Shown piece after piece: positions 26,428 through 35,500 of a DNA stretch of 64,000 nt; the first letter of the stretch is position 1; each line of letters opens with the position of its first letter. Location of the stretch: contig CAJGCP010000010.1 of the NCBI GenBank assembly GCA_904501885.1, forward strand, positions 10,374-74,373, written 5' to 3'. Source of the DNA: an uncultured Acetatifactor sp. GTDB taxonomy: Bacteria; Bacillota; Clostridia; Lachnospirales; Lachnospiraceae. The position numbers and the translations under genes are program-made. The notes beneath the pieces are model-generated. The model did not search any database. It was not told where the DNA came from and saw only the letters and a list, made by a program, of their open reading frames with translations.

Positions 26428-28209
26428 TCAGGGCAGAATATAAATTTTTGCATTTCCTGTCAACGGATTTCTTTCCTGATAGTCGAACAAAACATAGGAT
26501 GTACCCTTACCCCGCAGTGGCATCTCCGAGGTCATATCCCACACCGGGTAATGGAAGGGTTCCAAATGGGTCATCTTGCTCATTTGCTTCCAATCATAGC
26601 CCACATATCCTGCCAGGTAATTGCGTTCCTCTTCTTCCTTTTTATAGAATGCAACCATATCCTCTCTGTAAGGAATGATGTCAAGGGCAAAGGGCGGCCT
26701 GCTTTTTAGATTTTCTCTCAAATACATATCATAAGTAAGCAGCTCCCGATACACGGCTTCGTTGGCACCATCTTTTTCCACGGCAAACTGAAGCAACACC
26801 TGATATCGATATACTCTGGCCGGACTGTTTGCAAAATATCCCCGCTCTCTGTAATATGCTGCCAAAGAGGTATACATATCAAAGGGCGTTTCAAAGGCTC
26901 TTTCCAGGAAAGAGACTGTATGGCTGAACTGACCACTGTTGTAGTACAACTCCACCATCTGCTCCACCTCTTTTAGTCTACAAATATCATCGTATGAAAT
27001 CCATTTCGTAGAAAGCACCTCGTAGGGTGGATTGCGGTGATAACGAATGTCAAACTCTTCTGCTCTCTCCCACATCTCTGTGCCCTTCAATACCTTCAAA
27101 AAACCCAACTGCAGTTGTTCCGGATGCATGCCATAGACCCTGTTAAACGAATCCCTAAAACTATCCATACCTTCTTCCGGCAAGCCTGCAATCAAATCCA
27201 AATGCAAGTGAATATTATGGTTCTTTTGTAGTTGTACAACTTTCTCTGTCAGCTTATCCACATCCATATGTCGGTGAATTGCCTGCAATGCACAATCGTT
27301 CACGCTTTGTACGCCCACCTCCAGCTGTACCAGTCCGGGACGCATCTGCTGTAATAGTTCTATTTCATCCTCCCGCAAAATATCGGCGGATACTTCAAAA
27401 TGAAAATTTGTGACACCATTGTCATTTTCCAGAATATACTTCCAGATTTCCATGGTATGGTGGTGGTTGCAATTAAAAGTACGATCAATGAATTTTACCT
27501 GCACCACCTGTTTATCCAGGAAAAATTGCAGTTCTTTTTTTACGATGTTGATGTCACGCAGCCGCACCGTCTTGTCCACAGAGGATAGACAATAACTACA
27601 GCGGAACGGGCATCCTCTACTGCTTTCGTAATATACAATGCGATGCTCGAAATCCCTCAAATTATCATACAAGAACGGGATGCAACTCATATCCATCAAA
27701 GGGCGTACACGGGTATACCCGGCAGGCAAGCACAATCCGGCAATCTGGGACATTCTATCAGTCTCATCTGACCCCACTGATTGTAACAAAGGCGTTATCT
27801 CTGATGCCTGCACTTCCCTGCCCACATAATATTCCATCAAATCGCGGAAGGTCGCTTCCCCTTCGCCAATCATGACACCTGTCAAAAACGGATACTCCGC
27901 CAAAACTCCGGGCGCATCATAGGACACCTCCGGACCGCCCAGCCATAGGTGAGTTTCCGGCAAGAGGGCATGAACTTCTGCCATCAATTCCTGCACCATA
28001 CGCCAATTCCAGATATAGCAAGAAAAACCCACGACAGTGGGCTTTCTTTTGTAAATATCCGCAAGAATTTCATCCATCTGCTGATTGATGGTGTATTCTG
28101 CCAATTCGATATAGGGTGCGTACTCCTCCCCCGCATAAGCCCGCAGGCTATATACGGCAGGATTAGAATGTATGTATTTTGCATTGATGGCAACCAATAA
28201 AAATTTCAT
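26428..28209 (-). CDS. B12-binding domain radical SAM protein (DUF4080 type)
   Basis: A 593-residue protein. The first 130 residues are a cobalamin-binding-like domain (LLVAINAKYIHSNPAVYSLR, then GFSCYIWNWRMVQEL and LGGPEVSYDAP). The radical SAM core follows, with Cys200, Cys204 and Cys207 (CPFRCSYC) for the 4Fe-4S cluster, and the C-terminal third matches DUF4080. There is no DxHxxG in the B12 domain, as common in this class. Its substrate is unknown. Start is the Met of MKFLLVAIN, with AGGG 6 bases upstream, 22 bases after galK. Confidence 0.9.
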   Translation of the reverse strand: MKFLLVAINAKYIHSNPAVYSLRAYAGEEYAPYIELAEYTINQQMDEILADIYKRKPTVVGFSCYIWNWRMVQELMAEVHALLPETHLWLGGPEVSYDAPGVLAEYPFLTGVMIGEGEATFRDLMEYYVGREVQASEITPLLQSVGSDETDRMSQIAGLCLPAGYTRVRPLMDMSCIPFLYDNLRDFEHRIVYYESSRGCPFRCSYCLSSVDKTVRLRDINIVKKELQFFLDKQVVQVKFIDRTFNCNHHHTMEIWKYILENDNGVTNFHFEVSADILREDEIELLQQMRPGLVQLEVGVQSVNDCALQAIHRHMDVDKLTEKVVQLQKNHNIHLHLDLIAGLPEEGMDSFRDSFNRVYGMHPEQLQLGFLKVLKGTEMWERAEEFDIRYHRNPPYEVLSTKWISYDDICRLKEVEQMVELYYNSGQFSHTVSFLERAFETPFDMYTSLAAYYRERGYFANSPARVYRYQVLLQFAVEKDGANEAVYRELLTYDMYLRENLKSRPPFALDIIPYREDMVAFYKKEEEERNYLAGYVGYDWKQMSKMTHLEPFHYPVWDMTSEMPLRGKGTSYVLFDYQERNPLTGNAKIYILP

Positions 28210-28231
28210 AGCCAACCCTTCTTTATGTCCC

Positions 28232-29401
28232 TTATAACACACAAGGTCCATCTCCGATGTCTACCACATAGAAGTTTGCTGCATATCCGATTTTTGCAAG
28301 ATATGCTTCTCCAACTTTTTGGATGAATTCGTCCACAGCCTCATCCATTACGATGCTTACCGTGCAACCGCCAAAACCGGCACCTGTCATACGGGAGCCA
28401 ATGACGCCATCTATCTTCCACGCTTCTTCTACTAAGGTATCCAATTCGATACCTGTCACTTCGTAATCATCTCGCAATGACACATGGGAAGCATTCATCA
28501 ACTGCCCAAATGCAACCACATCGCCGTCCTTCAACGCTTCTACCGCGCGCATTGTCCTGCGATTTTCATACACTGCATGCTTTGCACGCTTTTTGCGGAT
28601 GTCACTGCCGATAACGGCACTGTATTTTTCAAAGGTTTCCTCATCCAAAGCCCCTAAGTTTTCTGCAGCAACTACCGTTTGCAGCTCTGCCAAGGCCTCT
28701 TCACACTCACTGCGGCGCTCATTGTACTTAGAATCTGCCAGGCCACGCTTTTTGTTGCTGCATGCAATGACGATTTTGGCCCCATCCAATTTAATGGGCG
28801 CGTATTCGAAACTCAAATCCGCTGTGTCCAAAAAGATGGCATGATCTTTTTTCCCCATAGCAATGGCAAACTGATCCATTATGCCGCAGTTTACCATATT
28901 GTATTTATTCTCAGCAAACTGGCCAATCAACGCCAAATCCTGGTTCGTCACATCAAAACCGAACAAATCTCTCAGGATAAATCCCGTCAAAACCTCCACA
29001 GATGCCGAAGAGGAAAGACCGGATCCGTTAGGAATATTGCCATACAGCACCAAATCCATACCTGTAGGAATCTTCATCCCTCTCTGTTCAAACGCCCACA
29101 TTACACCCTTGGGATAATTGGTCCATTCCGCCTTTGGATCGGGAACCAAATCATCCAAGGAAGACTCGATCACCCCAAGCTGTGGGAAGTTCACAGAATA
29201 GAATCTCAGCACTCTATCCTCTCTGGGACAGGCCACACCATATGTACCAATGCTTAGAGCACAGGGAAAGACATGGCCTCCATTATAGTCTGTGTGTTCT
29301 CCAATCAAATTTACACGACCGGGCGCAAAATACACTTTTGCACCGGTGCTTTCTCCATATACTTTTTTAAACTCCTCTAAAACAACAGCCTTAATGCTCA
29401 T
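28232..29401 (-). CDS. galK: Galactokinase
   Basis: A 389-residue GHMP kinase that makes galactose-1-phosphate, the entry step of the Leloir pathway. The galactokinase signature GRVNLIGEHTDYNGG lies near residues 28-42, the ATP-binding loop NGSGLSSSASVEVL near 124-137, and MTGAGFGGCTVSIV near 340. Its neighbours are a small membrane protein and an antiporter upstream; galT and galE are not in the window. Galactose from pectin side chains would be a fitting substrate for this organism. Confidence 0.97.
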   Translation of the reverse strand: MSIKAVVLEEFKKVYGESTGAKVYFAPGRVNLIGEHTDYNGGHVFPCALSIGTYGVACPREDRVLRFYSVNFPQLGVIESSLDDLVPDPKAEWTNYPKGVMWAFEQRGMKIPTGMDLVLYGNIPNGSGLSSSASVEVLTGFILRDLFGFDVTNQDLALIGQFAENKYNMVNCGIMDQFAIAMGKKDHAIFLDTADLSFEYAPIKLDGAKIVIACSNKKRGLADSKYNERRSECEEALAELQTVVAAENLGALDEETFEKYSAVIGSDIRKKRAKHAVYENRRTMRAVEALKDGDVVAFGQLMNASHVSLRDDYEVTGIELDTLVEEAWKIDGVIGSRMTGAGFGGCTVSIVMDEAVDEFIQKVGEAYLAKIGYAANFYVVDIGDGPCVL

Positions 29402-29407
29402 AAATCA

Positions 29408-29728
29408 TCATTCCTTTTCATCGTATTTTTTTATCAAATTTTTCTCGATTTTTGCATATATCTTGGTCACCACAACAGCCTCTACAATAAGCAAAACCAC
29501 CATTGCGACGCTCAGCCAAATCTTTGCACCAAACCATCCCATAACCACAAGAGGAATTTCAGCCGCAACGCCAAAGCCAAGCACCAAACCTGCACATGCC
29601 TTGTTGTATTTCTTGACATCCTTTACCTGAATCTTTTTCTTGTTAAAAACAGTGGCTCTCTCATCTAAACTCATAATTTTCGCCGCCGTATAAATACATA
29701 CGATAGCCACAAATACCGTGATAATCAT
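29408..29728 (-). CDS. Small membrane protein, DUF3784-like
   Basis: A 106-residue protein with three hydrophobic segments (about 1-17, 45-66 and 68-90) and the polar stretch VFNKKKIQVKDVKKYNKACAG between the first two, a pattern I associate with DUF3784. It ends in a charged tail (KKYDEKE). The gene sits 6 bases before galK and 5 bases after the antiporter stop, so all three are probably cotranscribed. No function is known. Confidence 0.72.
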   Translation of the reverse strand: MIITVFVAIVCIYTAAKIMSLDERATVFNKKKIQVKDVKKYNKACAGLVLGFGVAAEIPLVVMGWFGAKIWLSVAMVVLLIVEAVVVTKIYAKIEKNLIKKYDEKE

Positions 29729-29733
29729 CTCGC

Positions 29734-31050
29734 TTAACCTCTCTGCTTCTTCTCAGGAATGATAAATATAAATATCAGGGAGCTAATCAATAGCATCATG
29801 GGATAAATCAGATTCGGGATCAAATCAAATGCGGTAATCCCCGTTCCTAACTCTGCGGCCACGGACAATGCCACCAGCATCTGCGCGCCATATGGCAAAA
29901 TCCCCTGGAAAATACAGGAAAAAGTATCCAGCAAGGACGCTGCTTTCTTAGGAGAAATATCATAGTTTTCTGCCATTTCTTTGGCAATCGGATTAGCCAT
30001 TACGATAGCCACCGTGTTATTTGCCGTAGCAATATCCATAGCACCTACCAACAGACCCATACCCAACTGACCGCCACGTTTGCCGCGGAATACTTTTTTG
30101 ATCAACTGAAGCAGTGCTGCAAAACCACCGTATTCCTCAATGAGCGCACAAATAGCCGCCACTAAAATCGCCACCATGGCAGTTTCAAACATACCGGATA
30201 CGCCGGAGCCCATATTGGACAAAATATCTGTAGGGACTGTGGCTCCTGTTGCCAGCATAATGATGGCACCACTGATAATACCCACGATTAACACAATAAA
30301 AACATTAATACCGATAATACCGCCGGCAAGAACCAACAGATAAGGAATGATTTGCACTAAATTATACTCCTCTACTACCGCCTCACCTACATTACTACCC
30401 AGCGTACGAATCAGCAATAAAACTATGGTCGCCAATGCTGCAGGCAGTGCGATGCCAAAATTTTCGCGGAACTTGTCCTTCATCTGACAACCCTGACCAT
30501 TGCATGCGGCAATGGTAGTATCGGAAATAAAGGATAAGTTATCACCAAACATAGCACCACCCACTACAATTCCCAGACACAACTCCGGCGCAAAACCGGA
30601 AGCATTCGCCACTGCAATACTGATGGGGGCAATCAGGGTGATAGTACCTACAGAAGTACCCATCGCCAAAGAAACAAAGGCACTTACCACAAACAATACC
30701 AAAACGGAATATTGTGCAGGAATAAAGGATAACACAAAATATGCCACACTCTCTGCGCTGCTTCTGCCCAGCACGCCCACGAAGGCCCCGGCCAACAGGA
30801 AGATAAACAACATCGTGACAATATTTTTATCACCAATGCCTTTGGACATCAATCCAATTTTTTCGTCCAAACTGATTCCCTTATTTTGCATGCATGCTAC
30901 AATAAGCGCAATCAAAAATACTACTACAATGGGGATATTATAGAATCCCATACTAATTTTCATAACGTACTCGAAGATAATACCAAGACCCAGGTATAAC
31001 ACCAGGAATACCCCGATAGGTAATAATGCTTTAAAATTTGCTTTTTTCAT
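29734..31050 (-). CDS. NhaC-family Na+/H+ antiporter-like protein
   Basis: A 438-residue integral membrane protein with about 11-12 spans. The segments SAFVSLAMGTSVGTITLIAPI and GGAMFGDNLSFISDTTIAA are typical of the NhaC family (COG1757), which also includes substrate/sodium exchangers such as malate-lactate antiporters, so the solute is uncertain. A 16-base-spaced promoter lies upstream. It starts a leftward group with the DUF3784-like gene and galK. Confidence 0.88.
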   Translation of the reverse strand: MKKANFKALLPIGVFLVLYLGLGIIFEYVMKISMGFYNIPIVVVFLIALIVACMQNKGISLDEKIGLMSKGIGDKNIVTMLFIFLLAGAFVGVLGRSSAESVAYFVLSFIPAQYSVLVLFVVSAFVSLAMGTSVGTITLIAPISIAVANASGFAPELCLGIVVGGAMFGDNLSFISDTTIAACNGQGCQMKDKFRENFGIALPAALATIVLLLIRTLGSNVGEAVVEEYNLVQIIPYLLVLAGGIIGINVFIVLIVGIISGAIIMLATGATVPTDILSNMGSGVSGMFETAMVAILVAAICALIEEYGGFAALLQLIKKVFRGKRGGQLGMGLLVGAMDIATANNTVAIVMANPIAKEMAENYDISPKKAASLLDTFSCIFQGILPYGAQMLVALSVAAELGTGITAFDLIPNLIYPMMLLISSLIFIFIIPEKKQRG

Positions 31051-31083
31051 GTATCGGACACCTCTCTATTTAATATAGTATAG

Positions 31084-31111
31084 ATTGTATCACATGCCCG
31101 TAATTTTGCAA
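31084..31111 (-). promoter_or_regulatory. Putative promoter of the NhaC-like gene
   Basis: Leftward TTGCAA (31106-31111), 16-base spacer, TACAAT (31084-31089), 34 bases before the start. The -35 borders the dyad between the two divergent genes. Confidence 0.55.
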
Positions 31112-31183
31112 ATCCATTTCATTCCCGAAATGCATGGATTTTTGCATATATGAAAATAATTTACTTGCATTTAAAATTTTCAC

Positions 31184-31212
31184 TTGCATTCAACATAAGC
31201 CGTGTGTATAAT
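31184..31212 (+). promoter_or_regulatory. Consensus-like promoter of the F420-ligase-like gene
   Basis: TTGCAT (31184-31189), exactly 17 bases, perfect TATAAT (31207-31212). Transcription would begin near 31219-31220, giving a leader of about 91 bases that opens with a stable hairpin. The -35 lies in the second copy of a direct repeat ACTTGCATT (31163-31171 and 31182-31190). Confidence 0.8.
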
Positions 31213-31219
31213 ACACGCG

Positions 31220-31245
31220 GGCTGGGAGGAAACTCCATAACAGCC
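31220..31245 (+). other. 5'-terminal structured RNA element in leader
   Basis: GGCTG (31220-31224) pairs with CAGCC (31241-31245), and GGAG (31225-31228) with CTCC (31233-31236), closed by a GAAA tetraloop and broken on one side by an ATAA bulge. It begins right at the predicted transcript start. No terminator or alternative pairing that would make it a classical riboswitch is evident. It may protect the message end or bind a factor. Confidence 0.5.
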
Positions 31246-31310
31246 ACTAATACGCCCCATAATCGAGCGTTATAATGCATTAAATTTATAAGAAAGAGTA
31301 GGTAGGAATT

Positions 31311-32501
31311 GTGGAAAGAAGAGTAGGAACTATTTCAAGAGGTATTCGTTGTCCCATCATCAGACCCGGAGATGATTTGGTAGAAATCACCGTAAACAGC
31401 GTTTTGGAAGCAGCAGAAAGCGAAGGCTATACCATGCGCGACCGCGATGTGGTATCCATGACCGAGTCCATTGTGGCTCGTGCCCAGGGCAACTTCGCTA
31501 CCATTTATGACATCGCTGCAGATGTAAAGGCAAAATTAGGCGGAGAGACCATCGGTGTCATCCTCCCCATCTTGTCCCGTAACCGTTTCTCCATCTGTTT
31601 GAAGGGTATCGCTATGGGCGCTAAGAAAATCGTATTGATGCTGGGATATCCCACCGATGAAGTGGGCAACTCCCTTCTTACCATGGATCAGGTAGAAGCA
31701 GCAGGCATCAACCCTTACACCGATGTATTGACCCTGAAGCAGTACAGAGATTTGTTCGGCGAAAACAAGCACATTTTCACCGGTGTGGACTATGTGCAGT
31801 ATTACAGCGAATTGATCACTGAGGCAGGCGCTGAAGTAGAAATCATTTTCGCAAACAATCCTACCACTATTTTGAACTATACTGATTGTGTATTGACCTG
31901 TGATATTCACACCAGAGCAAGAAGCAAACGCTTGTTGCTGGCAGCAGGCGCAAAGGCAGTTTGCGGCCTGGACGATATCATGAGCGCACCTATTAACGGT
32001 AGCGGCTACAACGCAAGATACGGACTTCTGGGCTCCAACAAGTCCACCGAGGACACCGTAAAACTCTTCCCCAGAGAGTGCCAGGATTTGGTAGAAGCTA
32101 TTCAAGAACAGTTCCTGCAGAAGACCGGCAAGCATGTAGAAGTTATGGTATACGGCGACGGCGCCTTCAAAGATCCTCAGGGTAAAATCTGGGAGTTGGC
32201 TGACCCCGTAGTATCCCCTGCATTTACTGCCGGCCTGGTAGGTACTCCCAACGAAATCAAATTGAAATACTTGGCTGACAATGAGTTCAAGAACTTAAGC
32301 GGTGCAGAGTTGAAAGAAGCAATCTCTAAGAGCATCAAGTCCAAGGCTGATAACCTGGTAGGCAACATGGCTTCCCAGGGTACCACTCCCAGACAGCTCA
32401 CCGACCTGATCGGTTCCCTCTGCGACTTGACCAGCGGTTCCGGTGACAAGGGTACACCCATTGTGCATATTCAGGGATATTTTGATAATTTTACGGATTA
32501 A
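31311..32501 (+). CDS. Coenzyme F420-0:L-glutamate ligase-like protein (CofE fold)
   Basis: A 396-residue protein of the F420_ligase family (COG1478-like). CofE adds glutamate to F420-0 with GTP, but this bacterial group is not known to make F420, so a different amide-bond or phosphate chemistry is likely. Visible patterns: the start VGTISRGIRCPIIRPGDDL, RDVVSMTESIVARAQGN, and in the second half EVMVYGDGAFKDPQGKIWEL with acidic residues suited to metal binding. It starts with GTG, with TAGGTAGG just upstream. It stands alone, with its own promoter and terminator. Confidence 0.85.
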   Translation: MERRVGTISRGIRCPIIRPGDDLVEITVNSVLEAAESEGYTMRDRDVVSMTESIVARAQGNFATIYDIAADVKAKLGGETIGVILPILSRNRFSICLKGIAMGAKKIVLMLGYPTDEVGNSLLTMDQVEAAGINPYTDVLTLKQYRDLFGENKHIFTGVDYVQYYSELITEAGAEVEIIFANNPTTILNYTDCVLTCDIHTRARSKRLLLAAGAKAVCGLDDIMSAPINGSGYNARYGLLGSNKSTEDTVKLFPRECQDLVEAIQEQFLQKTGKHVEVMVYGDGAFKDPQGKIWELADPVVSPAFTAGLVGTPNEIKLKYLADNEFKNLSGAELKEAISKSIKSKADNLVGNMASQGTTPRQLTDLIGSLCDLTSGSGDKGTPIVHIQGYFDNFTD

Positions 32502-32521
32502 TAATTTATAAGTGAATATAC

Positions 32522-32550
32522 AAAAAGGAGCCCACATGGGCTCCTTTTTT
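32522..32550. terminator. Bidirectional terminator between convergent genes
   Basis: AGGAGCCC (32526-32533) and GGGCTCCT (32538-32545) with CA/TG extending the stem, A run before and T run after. It can stop both the rightward F420-ligase-like gene and the leftward 2744-residue gene. Confidence 0.9.
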
Positions 32551-32558
32551 GTTGCTCG

Positions 32559-35500
32559 TTAATTTCCCTGGTATACCTTTGCCGCTTCGTTGTATCTGTA
32601 CATGGATACAATCACATCTTTTAACTTCTGTGTAGCTGCAGCATTATTATACATACTGTTCAAATAGGTGAACGGGCTATAATTGATTTCAGTTACAACC
32701 GCAGCATCCGCCTTTCTGGTCACTATAATTCTATAATGATTACTCAGCTCTGCCGGATTGATTCCTATAATTTCGAAGAAATCTACTCCCTGGTAATTGC
32801 CACTTCGGCCTTCTACTTCCAGCAAAGTATTCTGGTCTACTACCTGGTAGGCAATGAAATCAAACTCTGACAAGTTGTAATTCTCCGTTTCGGACTTCCT
32901 TCCCATCGTAAACTCTGCACGTAAAGCTGTCTCGGTACGAAGCACAAGACTCATTCCTCTTACTGCAATCTGGTCCTTCGCATTCTGCATATAGGCCTTC
33001 TTCGCATAATTGGCTTTTAAGTTCTCCAGCTCTGCAGTAGTGAAGGGTGTCGGAGTATTGGTAGTCACCAATCCTTCCGCAGTATTGCCAAAATAAATCT
33101 GAGACATAGCGCCATAATTCATCATAGCCTGAATCATATTTACCGTTTTGGGACTTGCCAGTACCGCTTCATTCTGTAACTGCGTATCACAATACTGTTT
33201 TACGGAATAGATATATGCCTGGCCGATTGCATTATCTCCCTCATACAGCTGCGCTGTAATCTGCTGATTCATCTCTGTAGCAAACACTTCGCACATAAAT
33301 CCGTAATAAGGCTTACCGTTCATGTTTTTCACAATGACATCCGCGAAACTCTTTTCCACTGTTTTACCATTTGTCAAGGTAAATTTCATGGTCAATTCAT
33401 TTTTGTTTACTTTCGAGGTTATGTCCATATAGAAATTCACGCCTATGCTATCATTTAAGATCAACTGTCTTCCGTATAACGCAGCCTTACCATCTGCAAT
33501 CTGTCCACAATTTACATCGGAACAGTATCCCTTATCATTGGGTTTATGAACATGCGGCATATCCGGGGGCAATACCGGCTCTGTAGTAGGTGCCGGTGTC
33601 GCCGTAGGTTCTGCTGTAGGCGCAGGTGTCGCTGTGGGCAACGGCGTTGCGGTAGGCTCTGCGGTAGGTGCAGGTGTCGCTGTAGGCAACGGGGTTGCGG
33701 TAGGCTCTGCGGTAGGCGTCGGTGTCGGCGTAGGCAACGGGGTTGCGGTAGGCTCTGCGGTAGGCGCCGGTGTCGGCGTAGGCAACGGCGTTGCGGCGGG
33801 CTCTTCTGTAGGTACAGGAGTCGCCGTGGGCTCTGCGGTAGGTGCAGGTGTCGGCGTGGGCAACGGGGTTGCGGTAGGCTCTGCGGTAGGCGCAGGTGTC
33901 GGCGTAGGCAACGGGGTTGCGGTGGGCTCCGCGGTAGGCGCAGGTGTCGCTGTAGGCAACGGCGTTGCGGTCGGCTCTGCGGTAGGTGCCGGTGTCGCTG
34001 TAGGCAACGGCGTTGCGGTCGGCTCCGCAGTAGGCGCCGGTGTAGGACTCGGCGTAGGTTTAGCCGTAGGCAACGGGGTTGCGGTCGGTGCAGGAGTTGC
34101 AGTCGGCTCCGCGGTAGGCGCCGGTGTAGGACTCGGCGTAGGTTTAGCTGTAGGCGCCGGGGTTGCAGTAGGTGCAGGTGTTGCAGTCGGCTCCGCAGTA
34201 GGCGCAGGAGTCGGAACTGCGTTTTCAATTACCAACGTAGTAGTTGCTGTTGCATTTCTCTCCCAAATTTCACCATAATCCTTGGTCAATTCCAATGCTC
34301 TAACACCAACAGTGTAGGTTCCGGCTGCTGTATTTGCAGGTACCTTAAAGGTAATCACTGCCAAATCTGTTACACCTTCTACGTTCTCCGCATCCGGTGA
34401 TGACCATCCGGCAATACCATTGTTAAGGTTGGTTGCTGCATTATTGAATGCTCCAATCTTATCTCCACCGGTAATGGCTGTAAGTACCAGGGGGTTATCC
34501 CATTTGGTTGTGAAGCCGATTCCGTCTACAGTCACGGGATTCTTTGCTTTAATCGTCATTACCACGATCTGGTCCTCATCAGATACCTGAAGGAGGGGCT
34601 TATCCAAAACTGCAGTGTATGCACCCTCAACACCGGGTGTTGCAGTAGGCTTCGCGGTAGGCGCAGGCGTTGCAGTAGGCTTCGCGGTAGGCGCAGGTGT
34701 TGCAGTAGGCTTTGCGGTAGGCGCCGGTGTAGGACTCGGCGTAGGTTTAGCCGTGGGCTTGGGCGTCGCCGTAGGCAACGGTGTTGCGGTAGGCTTCGCG
34801 GTGGGCGCCGGAGTTGCTGTAGGTGCAACGGTGGGAGACGGGAATGTCCCTGGAAGTGGCTTCGCGGTGGGCGAAGGCATCTCATTGTCATCCGTTGTAT
34901 ATACCATAACATTGTCTATGTATACTTTTGTATCTACAGTTTCCTGACCTTCTGCCAATGTAATAGGATTTACTGTAAAACCTATATATTTCAAAGCAGG
35001 TGTTTGCTCGTCTCCGGAGAAATGGGCTCTTAACTCACTCTCCACCATTACACCATTCCAATACCATGTATACTTCTTGGTATCTCTATCCATGATCCAT
35101 TTTATATGTGCCACTTGACCGGGTGTATACGCATTCTTACTGGATGCACCTGTAAGATAGGTAGAGTCGACATAACGGGCCATATAGTTGCTGAACAACT
35201 TAAAGTTGGCCAAACCATAGTTTGCGTTGCCGCCCATTCGCAGGCTTACAGAAACATCGGTGTTGTCTTCACCCATGATTGCCATATCCATTTCGACAAC
35301 TAAATATGTATCGCCTTCTGCCTCTCCACCCAAAGGAAACTGTTTCTCTTCTGCAATAGTGAAGCGGAATGGCAAACCATAGAACCTCTCCATAGCGGAG
35401 GTTACAGGGACAAATTCAAGACATTTGTCACCGGCACTCGCAGTTGCAGACATAGTTCCCTTAGTATCCACGATGGTCGCACGGTTATGATGATAACTTA

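Noticed and set aside
31271..31276. Second TATAAT near the start of the F420-ligase-like gene
   Set aside because: No acceptable -35 lies 16-18 bases upstream, while the TTGCAT/TATAAT pair 64 bases before is far better.
33575..34219. CRISPR-like regular repeats
   Set aside because: Units are contiguous, in frame and code for PT linkers; there are no unique spacers and no cas genes.
33546..34400. Long rightward open frames rich in Arg or in Gly-Val-Ala opposite the Pro-Thr repeat
   Set aside because: They are reverse readings of a 48-base periodic coding repeat, have no ribosome site, and consist only of the repeat's complement.
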